Origin: Nocardia beijingensis NBRC 16342
GTDB taxonomy: Bacteria > Actinomycetota > Actinomycetes > Mycobacteriales > Mycobacteriaceae
DNA length: 64,000 nt
Reading direction: 5' to 3'
Assembly (NCBI RefSeq): GCF_001612785.1
Contig: NZ_BDBC01000032.1
Coordinates: 1 to 64,000 of the forward strand
The translations under genes were made by a program, and so were the position numbers. Position 1 is the stretch's first letter; every line of letters begins with the position of its first letter. Positions 8,889 to 16,251 of this stretch are shown one piece after another. The notes under the pieces were generated by a model. The model searched no databases and was not told the DNA's origin. It saw only the letters and a program-made list of their open reading frames with translations.

Positions 8889-8901
8889 CCCACCTTGAAT
8901 G

Positions 8902-8940
8902 GAAAATATCCGCGAACCTGACATGGTGCGTGGATATTTC
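8902..8940. promoter_or_regulatory. Inverted repeat in the AsnC-NmrA divergent promoter
   Basis: A left arm with AAATATCCGCG (about 8904-8914) and a right arm with CGTGGATATTT (about 8929-8939) form an inverted repeat with one mismatch. It is AT-rich against the GC-rich background and sits between the divergent starts at 8888 and 9012. Lrp-type regulators bind such spaced palindromes, so this is the likely operator. Confidence 0.6.
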
Positions 8941-9011
8941 TACCTCCCGGATCGAGGCTGATCGAGTCGCGGGGACAGGCCCCGAGGCAACGATCTACCG
9001 AAGGACCGCCA

Positions 9012-9857
9012 ATGATTCTTGTTACCGGTGCTACCGGCACTGTCGGCCGCGCACTCGTCGACCAGCTCGTCGCTGCGGAGGTGCACGTACGTGCGTTGAC
9101 CCGGCGGGCCGTCGCCAACCTCCCCGATGCCGTCGATGTGGTTCCAGGCGACCTGAATGATCGCAGCAGCATCGCCGCGGCGCTGCGCGGTGTGGATCGC
9201 GTCTTCCTGCTGTCCACCGGCCCCGACATCCCCGTCCACGACGCCAATGTGCTGCTCGAGGCGACGCGCGCAGGCGTCTCGCATGTGGTCAAACTGTCCT
9301 CGGGCCGCACCGGCGACGACACCGCCACTGACCCCATTCCGAGCTGGCACCGGCACGGCGAACAGGCGCTGCGCGACAGCGGCCTTGCGTGGACCATCCT
9401 CGGCCCACTCGGCTTCATGGCCAACGCGCTGCACTGGGCCGGGTCGATCCGCAACCAGAACAGCGTGTTCGCCACCTACAGCCACGGCCGCATCGCCGTC
9501 ATCGATGAACACGACATCGCATCCGTCGCCGCCACCGTGCTCACCAGCGATGGTCACGACGGACAGACCTACCTGCTCAGCGGACCGGAGGCGTTGACCC
9601 CCGCCGAGATGACCGCGATTCTCGCTGACGTGTTGGGTCGCCCGCTACGATTCGTCGAAGTCGAACCGTCCCGCGCCCGTCAGACGATTCTGGACCACGG
9701 CCAGTCCGAACTCATGGCAGACGCCATCATGGCGCTGCGCGCCACCGCACTGGAATCGTTCACCTCCGCTGTGCACCCCACGGTCCAGGACATCACCGGC
9801 GTCCGGCCGAACACCTTCCGCGAGTGGTCCATCCGGCACGTCACGGACTTCGCCTGA
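9012..9857 (+). CDS. NmrA/SDR-type NAD(P)-binding protein (copy 2)
   Basis: The 281-residue protein starts MILVTGATGTVGRALV, a perfect Rossmann nucleotide-binding motif. GDLNDRSSIAAALRGVDRVF and SGLAWTILGPLGFMANALHW follow. It is a paralogue of the 7024 gene: the same length class, colinear motifs and a similar end (FREWSIRHVTDFA versus FHQWAVAHANDFR). AAGGACC precedes the ATG. It is monocistronic and divergent from the AsnC regulator, with which it shares the AAATATCC palindrome. Proteins of this family reduce quinones or act as NADP-sensing regulators; which applies here cannot be read from the sequence. Confidence 0.9.
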   Translation: MILVTGATGTVGRALVDQLVAAEVHVRALTRRAVANLPDAVDVVPGDLNDRSSIAAALRGVDRVFLLSTGPDIPVHDANVLLEATRAGVSHVVKLSSGRTGDDTATDPIPSWHRHGEQALRDSGLAWTILGPLGFMANALHWAGSIRNQNSVFATYSHGRIAVIDEHDIASVAATVLTSDGHDGQTYLLSGPEALTPAEMTAILADVLGRPLRFVEVEPSRARQTILDHGQSELMADAIMALRATALESFTSAVHPTVQDITGVRPNTFREWSIRHVTDFA

Positions 9858-10061
9858 CACACCGGAAGCCCGATCGGACACACCGCCAGGTCATCCACTC
9901 CACCACCAGCATCACCCCAGCTTCTGAGAACTCCACCGGCGGCTTGGTGTTCCGTTAGCCGATCGGCCGTTCCGCGTCGGATACTGCCGCCGCTCCACCG
10001 ACGAACAAGACGGCTGGCGTCAGTCGAGGATCACCACCAATGCGTCGTCGCTTTCGCCGTG

Positions 10062-10178
10062 TCATACCTCGACCTGGGAGCCCATGATCACGGTCCGCTC
10101 GCGGGGCAACCCGAAGTAGTCGGCGGCGTCGGAGGTGAGAAGGAGGTGGCGATGAACAGGCGTTTATGGTGCGACTCG
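10062..10178 (-). pseudogene. C-terminal remnant of Kup potassium transporter
   Basis: The minus strand encodes KRLFIATS followed, after a one-base frame change, by LLTSDAADYFGLPRERTV and IMGSQVEV, then a stop at 10062-10064. This is the characteristic cytoplasmic tail of Kup transporters. No membrane part remains. The fragment sits immediately 3' of the TPP riboswitch on the same strand, so a deletion has joined two unrelated loci. Confidence 0.75.
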
Positions 10179-10270
10179 CTCCCTACGCAGGCATTACCCG
10201 GACAGGTTCATGCGGTCGGCGCCGCGTGGTCGCGCCCTCTCAGCCCGGCCTTCGCTCGAGCTCCCGCGGT
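10179..10270 (-). promoter_or_regulatory. TPP (THI-box) riboswitch, orphan
   Basis: The minus strand carries the conserved THI elements in the right order: CGCGGGAGC (P2 side), GGGCTGAGAGG, then ATGAACCTG, GGGTAATGCC and GCGTAGGGAG. These are the pyrimidine- and pyrophosphate-sensing loops of the thiamine pyrophosphate riboswitch. A thiamine gene such as thiC should follow on the minus strand (below 10179), but only a kup fragment and non-coding sequence lie there. The aptamer appears intact and has lost its target. Confidence 0.85.
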
Positions 10271-10726
10271 GGTGTGGCCGGCGAATCGTACACGCGCGGT
10301 AACACATGTTTGGAGGCGAGTTCGGCGTCGGTCAGGCGGTCGCTGATCACCGAGTTGTCGATCGACTCGATGCCCGCCACCTCCCGCAACGTTGTTCGAG
10401 TGGATCCGGGGCCAGTGCTCCAGCCGGACTTCCGGATCGCGGTGTGATTCGGTTCGTCGCTGGTAGTAGCTGTGGCGGGCGCGGCATCGGTGTCGGCGTC
10501 GCCAGTGTGACGGCGCATCCCGTGGCCGATGGGTGCGGTCATCGACGTCACCGGAACGTTGTGCGGGCGCGTGAGGCTCGATGTGTAACGGTCCGGTGCC
10601 GGGCGAGATACTATTTGCCGTAACGAGTTCGAAGCTCGTCGGGGTGGTGATGGAGGGCAGTGACGATGGAACGCACGGGCATTTCGTTCGCCGTGGTCAA
10701 CTCGGGTTCGATTCTGGGAGATACGA
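10271..10726. other. No intact gene; upstream region of hxsA
   Basis: A minus-strand open stretch ends with residues such as ESIDNSVISDRLTDAELASK, but it overlaps the riboswitch and I cannot match it to a family. It may be a gene remnant. The right part (10610-10726) should hold the hxsA promoter, and GGGAG (about 10707-10711) is its ribosome site. No terminator is seen. Confidence 0.4.
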
Positions 10727-11323
10727 ATGCGTGAGACGCCGAAGATCGTGAGTCTGACGGCGGCTCTCGCCGCCCTCGCGATCCCCACGGCCGCACAGGC
10801 AGTCGCGGAGGCGTCGGTCTCGACGGGAACGGACGAACCTCGCGTCTCGGCGGCACGGGAGGAGGCCCTGCCGGAGCCTCGGGTTGCGTTGCCGGACGAC
10901 GTCGAGTTGATGAGCTTCACGACGCATCGCGCCGGCGATGGCAGATTGTTCGCGCGGCATGGTTCTCATTCGTCTCATTCATCCCATTCATCTCATGCAT
11001 CTCATGCGTCTTCCAGTCCAGGTTTCGGCCGACCCGATGTGCCGAAGCCGGGTTACATACCACCGCCTGCCGTGACCCCACCGGCCGCTCCGCCGCCCGC
11101 AGCCGCTCCGCCTCCTACCACCACCCCACCACCAAGCTCGCAGCCTGCTTCCGATCCGTTCTCCCTGGCGTGCACGCGGGCAAAGGAGGGCCTTGGCCTG
11201 AATGAGATCGCGCGCGAGCTGCAAGAGGTCTTCGCCCTCGCTGCGACCGAGGCTGAGGATCTTGCCCAGCGAGCATTGGACCTGTGTACGGAGGTTGACA
11301 CGACCGCGGTGCCCCCTCGGTGA
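10727..11323 (+). CDS. hxsA: HxsA-type His-Xaa-Ser repeat peptide (modification target)
   Basis: The 198-residue protein has an N-terminal signal-like segment (residues 7-27, ending AAQAVAEA). Residues 78-95 hold six consecutive His-x-Ser triplets (HGS, HSS three times, HAS twice). A long Pro/Ala/Thr-rich stretch (about 108-140) and a C-terminal helical domain with Cys 149 and Cys 187 follow. The His-Xaa-Ser triplets define the substrate of the Hxs system predicted from comparative genomics (Haft and Basu), in which two radical SAM enzymes modify the repeat; the chemistry is unknown. The repeat uses CAT and TCA/TCT codons, a local AT-rich patch unlike its surroundings. It is the first gene of the hxsA-D-B-C operon and probably exported. 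Confidence 0.88.
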   Translation: MRETPKIVSLTAALAALAIPTAAQAVAEASVSTGTDEPRVSAAREEALPEPRVALPDDVELMSFTTHRAGDGRLFARHGSHSSHSSHSSHASHASSSPGFGRPDVPKPGYIPPPAVTPPAAPPPAAAPPPTTTPPPSSQPASDPFSLACTRAKEGLGLNEIARELQEVFALAATEAEDLAQRALDLCTEVDTTAVPPR

Positions 11324-11403
11324 CCGAGCAGTGCAGTTGCCTTCGAACAATGTCAGGTGCTCTCGGCGAGTGCGGATTCCGCGTTCTGTGATGGGATCGA
11401 GTG

Positions 11404-11700
11404 ATGTCAGGGTCTGATTTGGTTGTCGACTTCAGCAGGTCGGTGCAGTCGCTCGACGCGCTGCGGGAGGCCGCTTACCGTTTGATCGGGCAGGCGACAT
11501 GCCAGATCGACGAAGCGGACGGGCGATACGTCTGTCGGCTCTCACCAACGCAGTCACAGCTTCGGGGCGATGAGTTGCGCACTCATTTCCTGAATCTCGT
11601 GACGGACGAGAACCTGCGCGAGAAGGTCGGTCGCGAGACCGGCCGGTTTCGCGATGTCATCGTCGCGTTGGCATTCGGATCACTGGCCGAGGGGGAGTGA
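11404..11700 (+). CDS. hxsD: His-Xaa-Ser system small protein HxsD
   Basis: The protein is 98 residues from the ATG at 11404; a GTG directly before it at 11401 would add one residue. It is cytosolic, with the pattern VDFSRSVQSLDALREAAYRL, followed by a beta-rich centre (CQIDEADGRYVCRLSP) and a helical end. Small proteins of this length and opening are the HxsD component, found between the target and the radical SAM genes. A role as peptide-binding partner, like RiPP recognition elements, is plausible but unproven. It is 80 bp after hxsA and 3 bp before hxsB, clearly in one transcript. Confidence 0.85.
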   Translation: MSGSDLVVDFSRSVQSLDALREAAYRLIGQATCQIDEADGRYVCRLSPTQSQLRGDELRTHFLNLVTDENLREKVGRETGRFRDVIVALAFGSLAEGE

Positions 11701-11703
11701 CCG

Positions 11704-13158
11704 TTGGTCGGCTTCGCCTCAGCGGACTCGTTCCATCCCGACACGTCCCGGCTGCGACTCCTGCCCATTCGGTTCGAACGGCTCGGTGCAGACCGCTTCC
11801 TCGTCGGCAACATGGTTGGCGACATGGCGGAAATGACGGCAACCGAGCTGGAGCGGTTGTGCGCGCTCGATCTCACCCCTGGTGACGGGCTCTATGAAAG
11901 GGCTTTCGAGAAGCTCTTCGTCGGATCGGCCGATCAGCGCGCACCGCAGCAGCTTCTCGCCCTTCGTCTGCGTAGCCGCCTGAGCTTCCTGCGCGCCGCC
12001 ACGCCATTGCACCTGTTCGTCGTCACGCTGCGATGCGAGCACTCCTGCCCGTATTGCCAGGTGTCGCGTCAGAGCAAGGACCGCGTCCGCTACGACATGG
12101 ACAACGCCACGGCGTCCAGAGCACTGGATATCGCTCTGTCCGCGCCGGCGCCGATGATCAAGATCGAGTTTCAAGGCGGCGAGCCGCTGCTGAACTTCGA
12201 GCTCATCCGGTGGATCGTCGTGACCGCTGAGGAGCGGGCGATGTCCCTGGGCAAGCAGTTGCAGTTCGTGATCACGACGAACCTGGCGCTCCTGGATGAC
12301 GAAGTGCTCGAATTCTGCGCTGAGCACGATGTTCTGCTCAGTACCTCACTGGACGGGCCGCGCGATCTGCACAACAAGAATCGGCCCCGTCGTGGCCAGA
12401 ACAGCTACGAACTCGCGGTGGCCGGAATCGAGCGCATTCGAGAGCGGCTCGGCCCGGACCGGGTTGGTGCGTTGATGACCACCACCGAAGCGAGTCTGGA
12501 TCGTGTGGAGGAGATCGTCGACGAATACCTCGCGCAGGGTCTCGACGGCATCTTCCTGAGGCCGTTGTCTCCGTACGGTCATGCGATCAAGACCAAACAG
12601 TTCCACAAGTACGATGCCCGAGAATGGCTCGAATTCTGGAAGCGCGGTCTTCGCTACATCCTGGAGATCAACAAGTCCGGCCACCGGTTTCCCGAGTCCT
12701 ATTCGGCCCTGATCCTTCGCCGGATGCTGAGTGATGAGCCCATCGGGTATGTCGATCTGAGAAGTCCTGCGGGGATCGGTCTCGGTGCGCTGGTCTACAA
12801 CTATGACGGCACCGTATTCGCCTCCGACGAGGCACGGATGCTCGCCGAAATGGGAGACCGCAGCTTCGAACTCGGCAACGTACATGAGCATAGTTACCGG
12901 GAGATGGTGTTGTCCGACACGCTCGTGTCGGCGGTGGCGGATTCGCTGACCCAGACGGCGCCACAATGCTCGACGTGCGTATTCGAGCCCAACTGCGGCG
13001 CGGACCCTGTGTATCACCACGCGACGCAGGGAGACCTGCTGGGGATCAAACCGCTATCCGAGTTCTGCGAGCGACAGAAGGGCGTGATCACCCACTTGTT
13101 CGAACTGTTGGAACACTCACCCGAAGACGCCGCCGTTCTCCGGGAGTGGGCGTCGTGA
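11704..13158 (+). CDS. hxsB: HxsB radical SAM maturase
   Basis: The 484-residue enzyme starts at TTG 11704, three bases after the hxsD stop. The radical SAM [4Fe-4S] motif is CEHSCPYC (Cys 111, 115, 118), followed by the GGE-type motif FQGGEPLLNFELIRW. A SPASM-like C terminus carries further Cys residues (422, 425, 431, 455) in CSTCVFEPNCGADP, which would hold auxiliary clusters. The N-terminal 90 residues are family-specific. It is predicted to modify the His-x-Ser repeats of HxsA using S-adenosylmethionine. Its stop overlaps the hxsC GTG start, so the two enzymes are translationally coupled. Confidence 0.92.
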   Translation: MVGFASADSFHPDTSRLRLLPIRFERLGADRFLVGNMVGDMAEMTATELERLCALDLTPGDGLYERAFEKLFVGSADQRAPQQLLALRLRSRLSFLRAATPLHLFVVTLRCEHSCPYCQVSRQSKDRVRYDMDNATASRALDIALSAPAPMIKIEFQGGEPLLNFELIRWIVVTAEERAMSLGKQLQFVITTNLALLDDEVLEFCAEHDVLLSTSLDGPRDLHNKNRPRRGQNSYELAVAGIERIRERLGPDRVGALMTTTEASLDRVEEIVDEYLAQGLDGIFLRPLSPYGHAIKTKQFHKYDAREWLEFWKRGLRYILEINKSGHRFPESYSALILRRMLSDEPIGYVDLRSPAGIGLGALVYNYDGTVFASDEARMLAEMGDRSFELGNVHEHSYREMVLSDTLVSAVADSLTQTAPQCSTCVFEPNCGADPVYHHATQGDLLGIKPLSEFCERQKGVITHLFELLEHSPEDAAVLREWAS

Positions 13159-14315
13159 AACCTCTTCAGCTTGTAGGACGATCACCGGCGGCGGACAACG
13201 TCGGACTCGGGGACGAGAACCGGATCGTGCGGCTCCGCCCCCCGAACAGTGCCCCGTCGGATGATCGCGATGCCGCGCTGATCGTCGACGATTGCGACTG
13301 GACGGCGGCGCAGGCGAATGGATTCCGGATCGCGGTCGGGCGCGACACGTGCCCGGACGGCGCATCGTCGAGCTACATCCGACTTCCGGCGGGGTTCGCC
13401 GAGGTCGGCGATGGCGATGTGATGAGCATCTACCCGCGGTCGGGTCGAGTGAGGCTGCTCTACCGTCGGTCGTCGCGACACAACTTCTTCCTCGTCACCG
13501 AACGCTGCAACAACTATTGCCTGATGTGTTCGCAGCCGCCGAAGAAGGTCGATGATGGCTGGCTGATCGACGAGATCGCAGAGGCACTGCCACTGCTCGA
13601 CCCGGCGACTCCCGTACTGACATTCACCGGCGGGGAACCGCTCACCGAATGGCGCCGATTCATCGGGCTGCTGGAGCTGTCGCGGGATCTCCTCCCGGGC
13701 ACCGCAATCCACGTGTTGACCAACGGGCGCGCCTTCTCCGTTCCCGAGGTCGCGCGCGCCTGGGCCGAGATCCGGCATCCGCAGCTCTCAGCAGGTATAC
13801 CGATCTACGCGGCGGTGGATCACATTCACGACTATGTGGTTCAGGCCGCGGGCGCGTTCGACGAAACTGTTCTCGGCGTGCTCCGACTCAAGAACCTCGG
13901 GCAACGGGTCGAGATTCGTATTGTTCTGCACGCCATCACCGCACCACGCCTCCGTGAGACCTGCTCGTGGATCGCGCGTAATCTTCCATTCGTCGATCAT
14001 GTGGCTCTGATGGGCATGGAAAACACCGGCTTCGCGGTCGCCAACGACGCCACACTGTGGATCGATCCCGTCGATTACCAGGAGCAGTTGAAGGCCGGTG
14101 TCGACGCCCTGTCCGTCGCCGGGGTGAACGTTTCGATCTACAATCTGCCCCTGTGCGTCCTCGATGCCGGCATCCGGCCGTTCGCGGTGCAGTCGATCTC
14201 GGATTGGAAGAACGCGTACGTCGCGGAGTGTGACGACTGCTCGGTGCGCCACGAATGTGCCGGCTTCTTCTCGACAGGGCGACCGAGGTTCAGTCGCGGG
14301 ATAGCCGCTATCTAG
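13155..14315 (+). CDS. hxsC: HxsC radical SAM maturase
   Basis: The best start is GTG 13155, overlapping the hxsB stop, which gives 386 residues (KPLQLVGRSPAADN). An N-terminal family-specific region of about 110 residues precedes the cluster motif CNNYCLMC (Cys 118, 122, 125) and LTFTGGEPLTEW. The C-terminal ECDDCSVRHECAGFF supplies Cys 359, 362 and 368 for an extra metal site. HxsC is the second radical SAM enzyme of the His-Xaa-Ser system, always found with HxsB. No peptidase or transporter gene follows, so maturation and export must rely on general machinery or on genes elsewhere. Confidence 0.9.
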   Translation: MKPLQLVGRSPAADNVGLGDENRIVRLRPPNSAPSDDRDAALIVDDCDWTAAQANGFRIAVGRDTCPDGASSSYIRLPAGFAEVGDGDVMSIYPRSGRVRLLYRRSSRHNFFLVTERCNNYCLMCSQPPKKVDDGWLIDEIAEALPLLDPATPVLTFTGGEPLTEWRRFIGLLELSRDLLPGTAIHVLTNGRAFSVPEVARAWAEIRHPQLSAGIPIYAAVDHIHDYVVQAAGAFDETVLGVLRLKNLGQRVEIRIVLHAITAPRLRETCSWIARNLPFVDHVALMGMENTGFAVANDATLWIDPVDYQEQLKAGVDALSVAGVNVSIYNLPLCVLDAGIRPFAVQSISDWKNAYVAECDDCSVRHECAGFFSTGRPRFSRGIAAI

Positions 14316-14725
14316 CCTAATTCTTTCACGAGGTGGGTGCTGGCATGAGGGGTTTCGGATTGGTGTTTCGATCCTAGATTCGCGATGAGTTTCCCCCGTT
14401 TGTTGAAGGGTCCTCCAGAGAAGCGGGGGAACCTCACGGAACGGTTGTGGGGCCGAGACAGCCACCACCGCTTGACAGAGGAGCATGCGGCACTCCCCGC
14501 CTCGAGCGCGGCTTGAAGTACCCGCAACGTGTTCGTTGCCTTGGAAGTCTCAGATGTCGGGGTACGGCGCTGCGTGCCGATCCATTGGCGGGCACCTGCG
14601 GATTGCGCGAGCACTGAGGTCGTGGGCGAAACAGGTATACCGCGGGTCGTTCGGCCGTCGCCCGCCGCGTCTTTCCGGAACAGGCTGGAGCGGAAACCGG
14701 TCAGCACCTTCTCGGGGAGGCCCGT
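14316..14725. other. No gene recognised between hxsC and the OB-fold gene
   Basis: About 410 bases with frames on both strands but no motif I recognise. A minus-strand frame of 139 codons spans 14312-14731, but it is low-complexity and probably spurious. GGGGAGG (about 14715-14721) just before 14726 looks like the ribosome site of the next gene. Confidence 0.4.
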
Positions 14726-15151
14726 ATGCACCCGTCAGACCTGAAGAAACCTGCGCATTCCCTCGGCGACGGCAGGCAGCCGTGCGCGGATGACGTGTTG
14801 ATGATTCATCGTTGCGTGCGGTGCGCCAAGCTGCTCGCGCCGATCACGTCCGGGTGTTCGTCGTGCGGATCCGGCGAGCTGGAGCGTGTGCCGTCCTCGG
14901 GTGCGGGTTCGGTTGTGTCGTGGCGGGTGGTGGATCGTGCCCCGTTCGATCGGCAGGGTGGGTTGGTGCCGCTGATGATCGCCATCGTGGCGCTCGATGA
15001 GGGCCCGTGGGTCTACACCTGCCTGGAAGGCCAGATGCCCTCGTCGCCGAACGGGGAGGTGCGCGTCCGGTTCCAGCCCCATCCGTGGGAGGACCGGTTC
15101 CCGGTCTTCGCGGTCAGTGCCGATCCGCGGAGTCGGCATATCGGCCCATGA
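14726..15151 (+). CDS. OB-fold, zinc-ribbon protein (DUF35 type)
   Basis: The 141-residue protein has an N-terminal rubredoxin-like zinc ribbon (CVRCAKLLAPITSGCSSCGS, about residues 30-50) and a C-terminal OB-fold (GSVVSWRVVDRAPF to VRVRFQPHP). Such DUF35 proteins normally bind acyl-CoA and partner with a thiolase or act as the hydratase/aldolase subunit in steroid side-chain degradation. Here no thiolase is adjacent, so the partner must be encoded elsewhere or the gene is a leftover. GGGGAGG precedes the ATG at good spacing. The four ribbon cysteines are all present. Confidence 0.85.
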   Translation: MHPSDLKKPAHSLGDGRQPCADDVLMIHRCVRCAKLLAPITSGCSSCGSGELERVPSSGAGSVVSWRVVDRAPFDRQGGLVPLMIAIVALDEGPWVYTCLEGQMPSSPNGEVRVRFQPHPWEDRFPVFAVSADPRSRHIGP

Positions 15152-15284
15152 ATACCTCTGTCCGCTCGCGACTGATCGATGCACCGCTCACGAGATCGGT
15201 CTGTCGACCCAGGCCCACTTTGCGGCGGGTAGGTCGGTGTCCGACCAGCGGCCGTGCTAGCAGCGCGGCGAATCATGGTGCGAG

Positions 15285-15884
15285 TCATTGGTTCCAGGGC
15301 GATAGCAGTCGGGTGAGAACTCGGCGGAGCTCGGCCTGAGACAAGGGGGCGGCGCCGATCACGACTTGGCGTTGGATCAGTCCGTCTACGACGACGGTGA
15401 CGGCCTCGGCGGTCAGAGCGGGTTCGGACACTTCGAGTGTTTCGAGTAGCCGTTGGGTGAACTGTACAAAGGCGCGGCGTTGCTGATCGAACAGGTCCCG
15501 CAGCTGTGGGTGGAACTGGGCCTCGCCCAGTAGGAGGTGTCTTGCCAGTGCCCGCCGACGTGCCGGTCCGGTGGTCATGGCTTCGATGAGGGAGGCCATG
15601 AGTTCGGCCAGTTGTGGGATCGAGGTCGGGTCGAGGGCCGACACATCGGTGAAATGGGTGACAACGAGCTCGTAGTCCCGGGTGAACAGCTCTTCGACAG
15701 CCATGGCGACGAGCTTGCCGCGGGTGGGTGCGTGATAGTTGACCGCGCCGGGGCCCATCCCGGCTGCGGCGTCGACTGCCCGGTGGGTGAGGCCACGCAC
15801 GCCGTGGTCGGCGAGCACATCGATCGCCGCCGAGGCGATACTGCGGCGCCGCTGGGCGACGTCCGTACGGGGGGGCTCGCTCAT
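15285..15884 (-). CDS. TetR-family regulator
   Basis: The 199-residue protein has an N-terminal TetR HTH (ASAAIDVLADHGVRGLTHRA, AAGMGPGAVNYHAPTRGKLV) and a helical ligand domain. The recognition helix with VNYHAPTRGKL resembles the YdeS/PfmR group. It is divergent from the DAPG-hydrolase-like gene 370 bp away, ahead of which a perfect 8-bp-arm palindrome (TCTCAACA-GG-TGTTGAGA) is found. Control of that gene is likely but inferred. The ligand is unknown. Confidence 0.9.
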   Translation of the reverse strand: MSEPPRTDVAQRRRSIASAAIDVLADHGVRGLTHRAVDAAAGMGPGAVNYHAPTRGKLVAMAVEELFTRDYELVVTHFTDVSALDPTSIPQLAELMASLIEAMTTGPARRRALARHLLLGEAQFHPQLRDLFDQQRRAFVQFTQRLLETLEVSEPALTAEAVTVVVDGLIQRQVVIGAAPLSQAELRRVLTRLLSPWNQ

Positions 15885-16224
15885 GACGGCATCGTAGAGC
15901 GCAGCTTCGGCACCGCCATCGCTGCTGGTTGCCGAAAACGGGTGAACACCGGGGTCGCGATCAGCGACGGACGCGGCCTCGGAGTGGGCAGTGTGTGATC
16001 CGATACCGCGGGGCCTGGCGCAAGCGAAATTCGCATCGGTGAACGCGCCGGCAGTCGACGGGAGGCAGGCATCGATGCCTGGTCGCGGAGAGCCCGGATC
16101 GACACCGTCGTCAGGCGCTGGCAGCCGAGGTCATGTGGGCTACCGACCAGGGCGCGAACTCCCAGCCCTGTGTTGTGTCACAGAGCTGGGTCGACAGCCA
16201 GCGGCGCCGACGCACCTCTTCTAG
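15885..16224. other. Divergent intergenic region without recognised gene
   Basis: About 340 bases between the divergent TetR and hydrolase-like genes. Short frames exist on both strands, none with a recognisable motif. The region should contain both promoters; I cannot place -10 or -35 boxes with confidence. Confidence 0.4.
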
Positions 16225-16242
16225 TCTCAACAGGTGTTGAGA
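16225..16242. promoter_or_regulatory. Perfect palindrome before the DAPG-hydrolase-like gene
   Basis: TCTCAACAGGTGTTGAGA consists of 8-bp perfect arms around GG. It ends 9 bp before the preferred ATG at 16252 and covers an alternative GTG at 16234, which argues for the ATG start. Shape and position fit a TetR-type operator blocking transcription or translation. Confidence 0.6.
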
Positions 16243-16251
16243 AGCTGGTGG

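Noticed and set aside
8922..8924. Upstream ATG as start of the AsnC regulator
   Set aside because: It lies inside the inverted repeat thought to be the operator and has no ribosome site; the ATG at 8888 follows GGTGGG.
10950..11015. CATTCATC-like repeat considered as a simple microsatellite or CRISPR
   Set aside because: It encodes the His-x-Ser triplets of HxsA next to hxsD, hxsB and hxsC, which explains it fully.
12966..13154. N-terminal extension of the hxsC frame
   Set aside because: It overlaps the conserved cysteine-rich end of hxsB and is not HxsC-like; GTG 13155 gives coupling and the expected length.
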